Notes: generated from the sequence alone by a model not told the origin. Positions 1 to 9,752 are shown, counted from the stretch's first letter. The stretch: 64,000 nucleotides of DNA from Chlamydia pecorum E58 (GCF_000204135.1 NC_015408.1:558001-622000); one strand, 5' to 3'. Made by a program: numbers and translations.

Positions 1-1155
1 ATAGTCAGCATATTCTGGTTCAGGAAGATCTCTTCCCCAATTGACATTGATGCAATGCATATCTTTTTTATTATTCGCACAGATAAAGTTCGTCATGGGA
101 CGAAGGGATTCATCGGCGAAAAAGCGTATAGGGCAACTTAAAGGTCCTAGAAACCCCTTTTCTACTTTAAGGTGCGTAAGGATTTCTTCATCAGAAGCAA
201 ATATGGCATCGTCAGCATGGAACTTAGAGACCACCTTAGTGAGGTTTAGCTGGCGGTCTCCGCGAATCCCTATTGCAACAAATTGCTCCTCTTTTCCAAA
301 GGAGAGCTTCACAACGAGGGTTTTGACAATTTTTTGTAGAGGCTGGGAGAAGAACTCCCCAACTGCCTCAATGGTTTTTACTCCCGGCGTAGACTTCTCT
401 TCCATAGGGAGGAGTTCGTCATCGTATTTATAAGGCGGAAGGGCAACGGGAGCAGCTTCAATATTGGCGCTATAGTCTCCACTTACGCAAATGGTATCTT
501 CCCCTAAAGAGCAAAGCACTTGAAACTCTTCAGATTTCCCCTTCCCGATCTTCCCTCCATCGGCATTGACGATTGCATAAGCAAGTCCTAAGCGATCAAA
601 GATCTTACTGTACGCCATACGCAACTTTTGGTATTGCTCATCCATTTGCTCTGGAGAGTCTGAGAAGGTATAGCTATCTTCCATAAGTAACTCTCGCGAG
701 CGAATCAACCCAAATCTTGGGCGGATCTCATCTCGAAATTTCGGTGCCATCTGGTATAGATGAAGGGGAAGCTGCTTTTTCCCCGAGAGCCATTGAGCAA
801 GTAAAGCACTAACGATTTCTTCATGCGTTGGGGCAAGACAGTGCTCTTTCCCTTCACGATCTATGAGATGGTAGAGCAGATTTTCTGAGACAAAGGCGTG
901 CCAGCGTCCTGTTTGTAGCCAATATTCTGCTGGATGAAGGATAGGAAGGAGTAGCTCCTGACCTCCAATAGCGTTGAGCTCTTCCCGGATAATCTCCATA
1001 AATTTTAACACCACTCGCCACAGAAGGGGGGTATAGGTGTAGATCCCTTTTCCTATTCTCCAAAGATAGCCTGCTTTTTCTAAGAGCTCATTAGAAAGAA
1101 CGGCATCTTTCTTTGTATGTTTTAAGGTCCTATAGAAAAGTTGGGATGTTCTCAT
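1..1155 (-). CDS. proS: Prolyl-tRNA synthetase, N-terminal part
   Basis: Class II aminoacyl-tRNA synthetase that charges tRNA-Pro in the cytoplasm. The minus strand reads from an ATG at 1155 ([12 protein letters not shown]) through a class II-like region ([20 protein letters not shown], then [15 protein letters not shown]) and stays open to the window edge, so about 385 residues are present and the C-terminal part lies outside. The LRKAGYL-type start and the EE-N-IGGQE motif are typical of bacterial ProS. No strong Shine-Dalgarno sequence precedes the ATG. In other chlamydiae proS lies beside dapL and the YggU-like gene, as here. Recognition rests on reading these motifs. Confidence 0.9.
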   Translation of the reverse strand, partial: MRTSQLFYRTLKHTKKDAVLSNELLEKAGYLWRIGKGIYTYTPLLWRVVLKFMEIIREELNAIGGQELLLPILHPAEYWLQTGRWHAFVSENLLYHLIDREGKEHCLAPTHEEIVSALLAQWLSGKKQLPLHLYQMAPKFRDEIRPRFGLIRSRELLMEDSYTFSDSPEQMDEQYQKLRMAYSKIFDRLGLAYAIVNADGGKIGKGKSEEFQVLCSLGEDTICVSGDYSANIEAAPVALPPYKYDDELLPMEEKSTPGVKTIEAVGEFFSQPLQKIVKTLVVKLSFGKEEQFVAIGIRGDRQLNLTKVVSKFHADDAIFASDEEILTHLKVEKGFLGPLSCPIRFFADESLRPMTNFICANNKKDMHCINVNWGRDLPEPEYADY

Positions 1156-1388
1156 GGGAAAGTTTTTTTAGATTCTTGATTTCTATAAGTTTTTTTAAAC
1201 TTACGGCTAGCTGCGGAATCTTAACATAGGAATGTTTCTAGATCAACGATTTGCGTGATTTTTGTAAAGAATCAACTTCTAATTACAGTTTTATAATTAA
1301 TTGAATCTAACCTTATTAGAAATATAAAAATATTTTTTATTGTTAAAATTAAATTGGTTGGTAAGTTTTTTTATTTTTATGGTGGAGT

Positions 1389-2519
1389 ATGTCTTCTGTA
1401 AATTCTAATACTACCTCTTCGGGAGCATCGAATTCTCCTCAGCCAGAAGGGAAGCCAGGAGTTACTCCTCCTGTGATTTTTCTTCCTTGTACAACTACGC
1501 AGAAACTCATAGATCAGCGTTCTAAAGATTTAGTAACCCAAAGTTCGCAGCTAGAATCTGTTGTGTATGGCCTAGTGTCTCCAGATCAGCTTCAAGGAGT
1601 TGTAGATGTGGCGGTGTCTGGAGTGAATGAGGAGATTGTAAAGGAACAGCTGGATCAAGCAGAGCAGAGGGCAGAAAATATTTCCTTGGTGGTGAATCAA
1701 GCGGGCCAGTTGTTTCAAGATTTACTCTTGGAACTGGAAAAAATTAAAAGTGCTTATCCTAAGCCCAAAGAGGGGGAAAGAAGAGATTATTCTATACTTG
1801 ATAGGGAAGGATTAGAGAGCATAACTTCTTCGTTAGAGGATCTTAAAGCTGCCGTGAAGAAATGCAATGATGTTTTATTTAGTTCTTTAGAAGAGTTGGG
1901 GTGTTATTGTCGTCTATTGATGGAATCAGGTTTTGATGCTGACACAGTAGCTCAGAAATGCAACGACCAAGGACTTTCTGTTGCTAAGATGCAACGCCTA
2001 GGTCTTGTGTATACCCAGGAATCTGGATGGAAAATCAATCAAGAAGGTCTTCTTCCTAAGCTGCAAGCGCCTTTATTTACATTAAATTCATTGATAAGCA
2101 ATTTGGAAGATTCTGTCCAAAATGAGAATGCTCCTGAGAAGCCTTTGGAGGAAAGAGTACCTTCTCGTGGCTTATGTATGAAAATTTGGAATGAGCTTTG
2201 TAATATTTGCAATTGGCTGCTTAGTCTCTTTAATCGGTTATACGACCATGTACTTTTAGGCTTCTTTTTCTTCTTAAAGAGATTGGGGATCGTTTCTGGG
2301 GGACCTCGTCCACTTTCTAAACGTGTTCCTGTAAGTGAGGTAAGTCCTAATCAAGGGCCAAGTCAGTCAGTAAGGGTGAAAGGAAGGCAAGATCTTGGGG
2401 ATGACGAGTTAGTTCGTCGTCCTGAAGAAGATTCCTCAGGAGCACAACAAGATTCCCATAAGCAGAAGAAGGAATCACAGGAAGGGTCATCTCCAAAGAA
2501 TTCTCGAAAACGAAAATAG
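1389..2519 (+). CDS. Unknown protein, candidate secreted effector
   Basis: I do not recognise a family. The 376-residue product begins with a Ser/Thr/Pro/Asn-rich, signal-less stretch (about residues 1-30), as in many chlamydial type III substrates. A mostly helical, acidic middle follows, then one hydrophobic stretch rich in Trp, Leu and Phe (about 264-300) and a highly charged tail ending KNSRKRK. ATG at 1389 follows GGTGGAG closely. The ATG of the candidate effector at 29253 is preceded by a similar GGTGGA, and both proteins combine a disordered N-terminus with a single hydrophobic patch, but I see no clear sequence similarity. An intrinsic terminator follows at 2566. The secretion idea is inference. 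Confidence 0.7.
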   Translation: MSSVNSNTTSSGASNSPQPEGKPGVTPPVIFLPCTTTQKLIDQRSKDLVTQSSQLESVVYGLVSPDQLQGVVDVAVSGVNEEIVKEQLDQAEQRAENISLVVNQAGQLFQDLLLELEKIKSAYPKPKEGERRDYSILDREGLESITSSLEDLKAAVKKCNDVLFSSLEELGCYCRLLMESGFDADTVAQKCNDQGLSVAKMQRLGLVYTQESGWKINQEGLLPKLQAPLFTLNSLISNLEDSVQNENAPEKPLEERVPSRGLCMKIWNELCNICNWLLSLFNRLYDHVLLGFFFFLKRLGIVSGGPRPLSKRVPVSEVSPNQGPSQSVRVKGRQDLGDDELVRRPEEDSSGAQQDSHKQKKESQEGSSPKNSRKRK

Positions 2520-2565
2520 AGAAAGCTCAAGACAAAACATCATTTGTTTGAAGACATATTTACAA

Positions 2566-2597
2566 GCCCAGCAAGGATCTTCGTGCTGGGTTTTTTT
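2566..2597 (+). terminator. Rho-independent terminator
   Basis: Stem GCCCAGCA with TGCTGGG(T) around a loop of about 10 bases, followed by seven T. It lies 47 bases after the stop of the 376-residue gene and before the next gene on the same strand. Confidence 0.8.
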
Positions 2598-2795
2598 ATA
2601 CGGGGATTGATTAGGAAGAACGAGGTTCTTTTTTATTTTAATAAGGGGAACGAAGAAGGGCAAACTTGTTTGAGATGTGAACAATTAGAATGTTATTGAG
2701 TTTACGTGAGTTTAGTTTTCTTGCTTATTGTTTTTTTTAAACCCCTTTTGTATGGTGACTTTTTAAAAGGTTATAGATGCATGGAGGGATGTCTT

Positions 2796-3713
2796 ATGAA
2801 GAAATGGAGAGTGCCAGGATTTTTAGGGGTGTTTGCTCTCATTTCTGCAGGATGCTGTTTATGGAAAGAGCACTCCTCCACAATAGATTCCCTTCCTATT
2901 GTGAATCGCATTCTCGATGTTTGCAATCTCTCTGAGGTTGAGTCGCTTAAGGAGTTGGCTGAGGTAGTGGATTCCTGGAAGCTCTCGTCAGAAGAGAGAT
3001 TTTCTAGGGAGATCTTACCTGTATGCCAGCTGAAAGATGAGCATGCTTTTTATAATGATTTCTCTCTACTTCGCATGACACAGGCAGTCCCGGCATATGC
3101 GGCTACCTATGATTGCGCTGTGGTTTTTGGAGGGCCTCTTCCTGCTTTGCGTCAGCGTTTGGATTTCTTGATTCGAGAGTGGCAGCGTGGTGTGCGCTTT
3201 CAGAAAATTATCTTCCTTTGTGGAAAGAGAAGCCTTTATCCGATGCTTGAAGCTAAAGAGCACTTTTTCGATTCTCGCTATAATCCCTTTCCTTCAGAGG
3301 CTAACTGGGAACAAGATGCTTCCCAGGGGATGCCTTCTTCTGAAGAAGAGGTCGCGAAATTTATTTGGGCACAGATGTTGCTTCCTAAAGCATGGCGGGA
3401 TTCTAATGTTAAAGTGGTGTTTTTGGTTGCAGACCCTTCGGAAGGAGAGCACGCCACCAGAAAAGACACCTTAAAATTGCTGAGCTCGTATTATGTAGAG
3501 TTTCCTGAGCGCGTGTTGTTTGTAAGTAGTCAGCCGTTTATTAACTTGGATCGTTGCCGCTTGGAGCAGGTATTTAAAGAGGGCAACTATGACATCTCTG
3601 GTCCTGGATTTGCTCAGGGGATTTTGAAGTATCCTTGGGCTTCACGCGTATGTTTGCATACCTTGGCGGTGTGGCTAGAGGAAACCCATGGACACCTCCG
3701 AGTATGTAAGTAG
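2796..3713 (+). CDS. Putative lipoprotein, weakly DUF218/YdcF-like
   Basis: The start is set at ATG 2796, because GGAGGG lies 7 bases upstream and because the protein then begins with a lipoprotein signal (MKKWRVPGFLGVF, lipobox LISAGC, Cys about residue 20). The frame is open farther upstream from a GTG at 2706, but that start would bury the signal. The mature part (about 285 residues) has an alternating Rossmann-like pattern: CAVVFGG followed by an Arg-rich helix, KIIFLCGKR, then VKVVFLVADP and ATRKDTLKLL. It vaguely recalls DUF218/YdcF proteins, in which a GG turn and a conserved T-R/N-D-T region are seen. The 3' end overlaps the YggU-like gene by 26 bases, which suggests co-transcription. 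Function unknown. Confidence 0.75.
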   Translation: MKKWRVPGFLGVFALISAGCCLWKEHSSTIDSLPIVNRILDVCNLSEVESLKELAEVVDSWKLSSEERFSREILPVCQLKDEHAFYNDFSLLRMTQAVPAYAATYDCAVVFGGPLPALRQRLDFLIREWQRGVRFQKIIFLCGKRSLYPMLEAKEHFFDSRYNPFPSEANWEQDASQGMPSSEEEVAKFIWAQMLLPKAWRDSNVKVVFLVADPSEGEHATRKDTLKLLSSYYVEFPERVLFVSSQPFINLDRCRLEQVFKEGNYDISGPGFAQGILKYPWASRVCLHTLAVWLEETHGHLRVCK

Positions 3714-3990
3714 GGGGCATGTGGATGAGGAGCTGTGTATCCTAGAGGTTCAGGTCACTCCGAAAGCTAAGGAGAATAAGATTGTAGGCTTTCAGGGAGA
3801 GGTTTTAAAAGTTCGTGTTACGGAGCCGCCAGAAAAGGGTAAGGCAAATGAGGCGGTGGTTTCCTTATTAGCGAAAGCCTTAGGGATTCCCAAGCGAGAC
3901 GTGACACTAGTTTCCGGAGAGAGCTCAAGAAAGAAAAAGCTTATGATCCCCAAAAAGGTGCAGGAGAAGCTGCATGTATGGAGAAGTTAA
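3688..3990 (+). CDS. YggU/DUF167 family protein
   Basis: A small protein of 100 residues, normal for this family. It carries the family signature VQVTPKAKENKIVGF, then VRVTEPPEKGKANEAVVSLLAKAL and a C-terminal VTLVSGESSRKKKL. DUF167 proteins are compact alpha/beta folds of unknown biochemical role found in bacteria and eukaryotes. The coding region starts inside the end of the upstream lipoprotein gene and converges with the substrate-binding protein gene, whose last bases overlap its stop by 4. I read it as the C. trachomatis CT388 equivalent from its place near dapL, without being able to check. Confidence 0.85.
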   Translation: MDTSEYVSRGHVDEELCILEVQVTPKAKENKIVGFQGEVLKVRVTEPPEKGKANEAVVSLLAKALGIPKRDVTLVSGESSRKKKLMIPKKVQEKLHVWRS

Positions 3991-5012
3991 GCTGCAGAGA
4001 TGTTTGGTTCTTCGGACTTTGTGGTTTTCTTGTCTTTAAAAATAATGGAACGAAATTGTTTTTTTTCTGTCTTGTTCATCTTGATCCCGAGCTTTTTGAT
4101 GATGTCTTCATTAAAAGTTGTGGTTTTTGCTAAAGGCTCAGCAATGATTTTTCTCAGGGCTTCGTGATCTTGGATATTGTAGAGCATATGGTGAGTAAGC
4201 TGCGCTACAAGTTTCCCGGATTTCTTGTAATCTACACCGCAGGCAATGCAGGCTCCTTCAGGAATTAACGAAAGATCATCGGTAACGATGGGAATTTTTT
4301 CTTTTAGGATATCTTGTATAAACATTAGGCCCTCCTTACGCATTAAGGAGGATAGAGGAATAAAAATTGCTGAAGGACGTTTATCGAGAGCTTGACGCAC
4401 TCGAGTCTTTAAAGTGCTTTGGGTAATCGGGATCTCAATCACTTCAATCCCTGAAGCATGAAGTTTTTTGATCATCTCATTCTGGAGGTTAGAAGGAAAG
4501 GGATCTGAGGGTTTAAGATACACAACAGATTCTGCATTTGTTGTGACTGCCTGTATTGCAAAACAATACTGGTTAATATCGAGATTATCACTGATTCCTT
4601 GGATATTTTCTTGTGTCTTAGGGATGACGAGGCTTTCTTCATTGGGGACTGCAGCGTAAATCACGGGCTTCTTGGTTTCTATTGTGCTCATGACTTTTGT
4701 TGCCAAAACTCCTAATGTAATGATGGCAACGATATTTTTGTCCGTATGTAAAGAACGTGCAAGCTTACGTGCTTTGACGAGGTTATCTTCAGCATTGACA
4801 GTGATGATCTCAGGAATATTCCCAAGGGCTGAGAGGGCTTCTACACAACTTTGGCTACAGTCTATGAGGAGAGGATGGGAGAAAGAATGGAATATAGCAA
4901 TTTTTTGAGAAGGAGACTTTTCAAAATGGCGGCCACAAATCACAACAGAAATAAATGAACAGATAAAGCAGAGAAAAAATAGGTAGTGAGAGAGCTTACG
5001 CAGGATCATCAT
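3987..5012 (-). CDS. ABC-type substrate-binding protein (PF04392-like)
   Basis: A 341-residue exported protein: hydrophobic N-terminus (about residues 5-27) followed by two Rossmann-like lobes. The pattern KIAIFHSFSHPLL..., IVAIITLGVLATKVM, KPVIYAAVPNE and SVVYLKPSDPFPSNLQ fits the ABC_sub_bind (TrpX-like) family, which binds small ligands such as amino acids in the periplasm. The signal ends in VVIC-G, which is not a clean lipobox, so a soluble or weakly predicted lipoprotein form is open. It lies directly behind dapL on the same strand with a 4-base overlap of its ATG and the dapL stop, implying translational coupling. No permease or ATPase gene is adjacent, so the ligand is unknown. Confidence 0.75.
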   Translation of the reverse strand: MMILRKLSHYLFFLCFICSFISVVICGRHFEKSPSQKIAIFHSFSHPLLIDCSQSCVEALSALGNIPEIITVNAEDNLVKARKLARSLHTDKNIVAIITLGVLATKVMSTIETKKPVIYAAVPNEESLVIPKTQENIQGISDNLDINQYCFAIQAVTTNAESVVYLKPSDPFPSNLQNEMIKKLHASGIEVIEIPITQSTLKTRVRQALDKRPSAIFIPLSSLMRKEGLMFIQDILKEKIPIVTDDLSLIPEGACIACGVDYKKSGKLVAQLTHHMLYNIQDHEALRKIIAEPLAKTTTFNEDIIKKLGIKMNKTEKKQFRSIIFKDKKTTKSEEPNISAA

Positions 5013-6199
5013 AGAACGACCGTAGAAGAAAGTGGTGTAGAGGTAAGTTGTTTACAGGCTCTAGCTATATCCTCAGCTTTTGCTAACGCGGAGAAACGTA
5101 CAAAGCCTTTACCATGCTCCCCAAAGGCATAGCCGGGAGTAGCGACAATATGATACTGATGCAGGAAAAAGTCAAAAGCATCCTTATCTGGAACTCCTCG
5201 AGGAAGCTCTACCCAAACATAGGGAGCATGCGCTCCTCCGTATACGGAAAATCCTGCTTGAGACAAGGCTTCTCGCAGTTGGCGCCCTTGATTTTGGTAA
5301 TGGGCAACAGCTTGGGAAGAGGCAAGAAGATCGATTCCTAAGCAACCTCCTTCTTGAATAGGACGGGAGGCTCCATTAAATACGGCGGAAAGAAAACGCT
5401 GCCAATCTTGAAGGATTGAGAGCCCATTCGTATAGCAAAGTTCTTTAGGAATCACTGTCCATCCTAGGCGCATTCCTGTAAAGCCTAAGGATTTCGAAAA
5501 GGAACCCACCTCTATAGCACAATATCTTGCTTCAGGGATTTCAAAGATACTTTTAGGGAGGGTCGGGTCTGTAATAAAGGCTCTGTATGAGGTGTCGAAG
5601 ATGATAATGGCGTTATGCTTTCGAGCATAGGAAACAAATTTCTGGAGTTCTTCATGGGAGAGCATACTTCCCGTTGGGTTGTTGGGGAAACAAAGACAAA
5701 AAATATCTATAGGGTGTTGCTTAGGAAGCTCGGGAATAAAGTGGTTTTCTTTAGTGCCGGGGAGCTTGATGATCTCTTTGACCCCTGTGAGATAGGCAAT
5801 ATCGATATAGGCAGGGTAGGTAGGATCTTGTAAAGCTAGGGTTTTCTCAGGACCAAACAGGGAAAAGAGACGGAAAAGGTCATTTTTTGCTCCATCAGAG
5901 ATGGTGATCTCTTCTATGGAAATGTTCCCTTCATAAAACAGTGTTGCAAGTTTTTCTCTCAAAGGGAGGATCCCTGCTTCTGGACCGTAGCCTTGGTAGT
6001 TTTGCGAGGAGCTTTGTGTGTGGACAAAGTGTTCTATTGTAGAGGTGATTTGGGGGTCTATGGGTTGAGTTGTGTCTCCAATAGCGAGATCTGCAAGAAC
6101 TACCTGAGGATATTCCTTCCGGAAGGAGGATAGTCTCTTCCGGATTTCAGAAAAAACATATTGAGGTTGTAAACGTGAAAAATAGGGATTTCTTTCCAT
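5009..6199 (-). CDS. dapL: LL-diaminopimelate aminotransferase
   Basis: A PLP-dependent fold type I aminotransferase that converts tetrahydrodipicolinate directly to LL-diaminopimelate, the route chlamydiae use toward meso-DAP and peptidoglycan precursors. The 396 residues are of normal length. Visible motifs are N-terminal RNPYFSRLQPQYVFSEI, LADLAIGDTTQPIDP (substrate loop), NYQGYGPEAG, DGAKNDLFR, FPNNPTGSMLSHEE, and the cofactor lysine in EVGSFSKSLGFTGMRLGW, with a late FVRFSALAKAEDI. The chlamydial enzyme was long annotated aspC (CT390 in C. trachomatis). It is followed, with a 4-base overlap, by the substrate-binding protein. The upstream region to 6456 is divergent toward the DUF1207 gene. 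Confidence 0.93.
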   Translation of the reverse strand: MERNPYFSRLQPQYVFSEIRKRLSSFRKEYPQVVLADLAIGDTTQPIDPQITSTIEHFVHTQSSSQNYQGYGPEAGILPLREKLATLFYEGNISIEEITISDGAKNDLFRLFSLFGPEKTLALQDPTYPAYIDIAYLTGVKEIIKLPGTKENHFIPELPKQHPIDIFCLCFPNNPTGSMLSHEELQKFVSYARKHNAIIIFDTSYRAFITDPTLPKSIFEIPEARYCAIEVGSFSKSLGFTGMRLGWTVIPKELCYTNGLSILQDWQRFLSAVFNGASRPIQEGGCLGIDLLASSQAVAHYQNQGRQLREALSQAGFSVYGGAHAPYVWVELPRGVPDKDAFDFFLHQYHIVATPGYAFGEHGKGFVRFSALAKAEDIARACKQLTSTPLSSTVVL

Positions 6200-6456
6200 T
6201 AGGATTCTCTCTATATGTCATGATCTGATGTTTAGACATCTTAAGAAAGGAGGAGCTTTTTTTATAGCCATTTCCTCATTTTTTACGATTTTCCTTATGC
6301 GAAGAGTCTGCAGGTTTTCCCCTGAGGGAATAGGAGAAAAAGGAGAGTTTTGTAGAGAAAGAGAACATTGGGAGCAGGTTTATGTTGGATATACTTTGGG
6401 AACACTTTTGTGCTATTGCGGAATAAATGCTCTATTTTCTATAGGTTACCAATACC

Positions 6457-7677
6457 ATGAGAAAAGCTTTTCGATTTTATTGTTATTGGTCTGGCTTGTT
6501 TTTGTGCGGATATTTCTGCTCTTCACCTAGGAATCTTGGGGCTTCTTGTCTCGAATGTGAATACCAAAATAAAGCAACGCTACGTACAGATCAACTCCCT
6601 GAGAACCTTTGGAGCGATGAAGATAGCTGTTTCTTAACAGGCTACACGCAAGCGCTACTCGATATGCACTTTTTAGACAGCCGCACACAAGTCATTGTGG
6701 AGAACAACACTGCCTATCTGTTTTCTTTGCCTGTAGATGCAATACTTTCTGAAGCGATTATCAACTTTATTAAAGAGCTGCCGTTTATTTCTGCAATTGA
6801 GGTATGTGCGCGTCCCTATCGTGAATCTCTGTGTCAGGGAAACACGCCCCTTCTTCCTAAGGAGAAATCCTTAGGGACATACATCGTATGTGGGAAAGAA
6901 GGGGTGTGGTTACCGCAAAATACTCTCTTGTTTGCTCCTTTAATTGCGGACCCTAGGCAGGTCACGAATAGTGCAGGGATCCGATTTAATGAGAAGGTCA
7001 TAGGAAACCGTGTGGGCTCCGCAATTTTCGGAGGGGATTTTGTATTCCTACGTCTTTTTGATGTGTCTCGATTCCATGGGGATTTAGATATCGGTTTGCA
7101 AGGGGGGGTCTTCTCTGTTTTTGATCTCGATCACCCAGAAGCATGCATGGTAAATTCGGACTTTTTTGTTTCTGTAGTGTTAGGATTTGCGGTTCATAAA
7201 TGGAGTTATCGTCTACGCTTATGGCATCTCTCTTCTCATCTTGGTGATGAGTTTCTCCTCACACATCCTGCGTTCCCTAGGTATAATTTAAGCGACGAAG
7301 GCATAGATCTCTTTGTTTCCTATCGCTACACTCCTCATATCCGCTTGTATGGGGGAGTCGGATATATTATTAGCAGAGATCTAACATTTCCAGAGAGGCC
7401 GTTGTACTGTGAATGGGGCGCAGAGCTTCGCCCTTTTGGGCTTAGAGAAAGCAACCTCCATGCTCAGCCCATTTTTGCCATGCATTTTCGTTGTTGGGAA
7501 GAGCAGCATTTCGGTATCGACCAGACGTATATTCTCGGGATGGAGTGGGCGAAGTTTCAAGACGTCGGCAGGAAAGTTCGCGCATTTTTAGAATACCATC
7601 AAGGGTTTTCAAAAGAAGGCCAGTTTGTAAGGGAGCAGTGTAACTATTACGGCTTTCGTTTGTCTTACGGCTTTTAA
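6457..7677 (+). CDS. DUF1207-like outer-membrane barrel protein
   Basis: A 406-residue protein with a short hydrophobic N-terminus (about residues 8-25) and a long barrel-like remainder. The segment LFAPLIADPRQVTNSAGIRF is the recognisable mark of DUF1207 proteins. Alternating aromatic/polar strands follow, and the protein ends in GFRLSYGF with a terminal Phe, as expected of Omp85-inserted barrels. ATG 6457 is the first Met in frame. A 100-codon open frame (6228-6530) overlaps its start in another frame and is probably not a gene. The 3' end overlaps by 4 bases the convergent LOG-like gene. Ligand or role is unknown; an outer-membrane location is inference from the barrel pattern. Confidence 0.75.
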   Translation: MRKAFRFYCYWSGLFLCGYFCSSPRNLGASCLECEYQNKATLRTDQLPENLWSDEDSCFLTGYTQALLDMHFLDSRTQVIVENNTAYLFSLPVDAILSEAIINFIKELPFISAIEVCARPYRESLCQGNTPLLPKEKSLGTYIVCGKEGVWLPQNTLLFAPLIADPRQVTNSAGIRFNEKVIGNRVGSAIFGGDFVFLRLFDVSRFHGDLDIGLQGGVFSVFDLDHPEACMVNSDFFVSVVLGFAVHKWSYRLRLWHLSSHLGDEFLLTHPAFPRYNLSDEGIDLFVSYRYTPHIRLYGGVGYIISRDLTFPERPLYCEWGAELRPFGLRESNLHAQPIFAMHFRCWEEQHFGIDQTYILGMEWAKFQDVGRKVRAFLEYHQGFSKEGQFVREQCNYYGFRLSYGF

Positions 7678-9752
7678 ACAGAGACAAAGCCTTGCTGGGG
7701 AGCAGGATATTCCGGCCCTATAGGGAGCTTCTGTGCAACATAGTCTTCAAATATGCGTATTCCTGCTTCCGCTGAGGAAATGCAAAAGAGGCAGTTGTAA
7801 ATCCATTCAGAATTTTGAATTGTCCCTACAGCATCATTAATCTTATAGAGAGACGAAACTTTTTCTTTCCAGTACGTTTCAGGACCAATGAGAAATACAG
7901 GAGTAGGAGACTTTTTTTGAGTCTTTAAGCTCACAAGCTCAAGGGCAAGCTCGAGATCTGTCCCGACACCTCCAATAAGAAATACCGCAAGATCTACATG
8001 AAAGTCTGCTTGTCTCTCTATTAAAGAATGGAGGCGGTAGGTCATTTTTGCTTCGACATAAGAATTTGTTGGCTTGGCCTGTTCAGTTTCGTATTCTATA
8101 CTGGCAAGGTTCCCACAGGAAAGGATCGAGAGTTCCTTAGCAATACGGTTGCTAAGCTCCATCATACCAGGGCCACCTCCAGTTATGACTGCCAGGGAAG
8201 TGTTTTTGGGAAATCCTGGGGGAGGAACTCTTTTCAGGAGCTCTTTCATGCCTGTAAGAAGGGATCTTAAGAGCTCCTCAGAGTCTCCATAAAGGAGGCT
8301 AGAGCCATGAATGCCGATGAAATAGGCAGAGCGAAACTCTGAGAGTTTATGTGGAGGGACAAACATCCCAACGTCTTTATTTTTGCGTTTTACATACTGT
8401 AAGACAGTATGGGAATCTTGATCCACCCAAAATGTAGAAATTCCCGCAAGGTAGAGGTCTAAGAGAAAGTTTCTATCTCTTTGGGAGAAGTAGATTCCAT
8501 GGGTATAGGAAGGGATAAGAAAATAGATCCGCTTGAGAGTGTGGGACACGTAATGTGACAGAAACATCCCCTTCAGCCAGGGAGTGGGGAAATACCTTGT
8601 GAAAAGCACTCCCTGGCTAGTAATGGTCCCTGTTTCCATAGCTTCTAAAAAGGGATAGTACGGCTCTTGTTGAACATATTCCTCTCGAAGTTGAGTAGTT
8701 TCTTGAGGGGGGAGTGAGGTGTTTGTAGAGGTGATCCATGAGTTTGGGGTAAGCTCGGGAATTTCACTTCCTTTGGAGATAAAGAGAGCGGTTTTTTCAC
8801 GATTTCCCGGGGCTGTTTGGAAGATCTTAAAGACTGCCTCTTTGGAGTCTAGGGAGGTTTGAAGGAGATCGCGATTGGAGAAAAAGGAGGATTCCTTATA
8901 GGGCTCGAGAGTAAAGAATTCTAAGGGGATCCTCTCTACAGGCTCTGATGTGGAGCCATAAAATTCATAGATATCTCCGGATTCTCGTGTTGTGGGTTCC
9001 AAAATATCTGCAGCTGTATGGCGTATACCTTTAGGAAGAAGTTCTTGGACTACGCGGGCAAAGACTGTACGGATATGTAACGGTTCTGTTTTAATTAAAA
9101 GAATCCTGTGCTGCTGAGGGAGCTTAGGAAGATTTTGATGGTGTTGATAGAGAGAAAGAAATTTCCTGACTTGCAGTCCTGGGCGGCTCAAAGCCTTACT
9201 GATAAAGGGAAGAAAGCCGTAGATCATGTCTTCATAGGTAATGATTCCAGGAAGTGTTGGGAGAGATACCACAAGTCTATCATCAATAATATCAAAGGTG
9301 ATGAGCTTCTCAAGCTTTTTCCCAAAGCATAGAAGGGGCAGACCTTCACGATCTAAGCTTTTCATCATGGTTTCTAAGTATCGGGGAAGTCGGACAAGAC
9401 GCCGGTCATCAGCAGCAAAGAGCTTTCCAATAAAACTTCCTGGCTGGAGGAGGGTAAGCATGGCGTTAGCGACAGGGTCTTTACTTGAGAAGTGTACGGA
9501 GAGGCGAGCTTCTTTATGACGCTTATCTAGTTCACAATGGGTAAGTACTGCTTCGACCCCTAACTGTGCTAAGGAACTTTTTACATTGAGTTGTATACAG
9601 TCTTGGGGTAGATGGAACCCTAGGAAGTATTCAGGGATTTTATGAATGCGGACTTCCCCTTCGTAGAGATCATGTGAGAGTTTGCGTAGAGGGGAATAAA
9701 GATAACCATCTGGGGATATCGTATCGTGTTGGGAATGAAGTCTATAGTCCAT
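7674..9752 (-). CDS. LOG-like Rossmann nucleotide-binding protein, large form
   Basis: A 692-residue protein. The C-terminal third resembles the 'lysine decarboxylase'/LOG fold: VITGGGPGMMELSNRIAKE around residues 520-540 and VFLIGGVGTDLELALELV around 588-605 correspond to the paired GGGxGxM and GGxGTxxE phosphate-binding signatures. The N-terminal 400 residues are not recognised; they include charged and beta-rich segments and no membrane helix. This long chlamydial form corresponds by context to CT387 (beside the MYG1-like and HIT genes). LOG enzymes cleave nucleoside 5'-monophosphates to the base, but the final residues of the active-site signature here are only partly conserved and activity is unproven. 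It converges with the DUF1207 gene. Confidence 0.75.
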   Translation of the reverse strand: MDYRLHSQHDTISPDGYLYSPLRKLSHDLYEGEVRIHKIPEYFLGFHLPQDCIQLNVKSSLAQLGVEAVLTHCELDKRHKEARLSVHFSSKDPVANAMLTLLQPGSFIGKLFAADDRRLVRLPRYLETMMKSLDREGLPLLCFGKKLEKLITFDIIDDRLVVSLPTLPGIITYEDMIYGFLPFISKALSRPGLQVRKFLSLYQHHQNLPKLPQQHRILLIKTEPLHIRTVFARVVQELLPKGIRHTAADILEPTTRESGDIYEFYGSTSEPVERIPLEFFTLEPYKESSFFSNRDLLQTSLDSKEAVFKIFQTAPGNREKTALFISKGSEIPELTPNSWITSTNTSLPPQETTQLREEYVQQEPYYPFLEAMETGTITSQGVLFTRYFPTPWLKGMFLSHYVSHTLKRIYFLIPSYTHGIYFSQRDRNFLLDLYLAGISTFWVDQDSHTVLQYVKRKNKDVGMFVPPHKLSEFRSAYFIGIHGSSLLYGDSEELLRSLLTGMKELLKRVPPPGFPKNTSLAVITGGGPGMMELSNRIAKELSILSCGNLASIEYETEQAKPTNSYVEAKMTYRLHSLIERQADFHVDLAVFLIGGVGTDLELALELVSLKTQKKSPTPVFLIGPETYWKEKVSSLYKINDAVGTIQNSEWIYNCLFCISSAEAGIRIFEDYVAQKLPIGPEYPAPQQGFVSV

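Noticed and set aside
2487-2684. 65-codon minus-strand frame over the terminator after the 376-residue gene
   Set aside because: Overlaps the terminator hairpin and has no ribosome-binding site.
6228-6530. 100-codon open frame upstream of and overlapping the DUF1207 gene
   Set aside because: No ribosome-binding site, overlaps the real start by 74 bases, and no family recognised. It has hydrophobic parts, so a small membrane protein cannot be ruled out.
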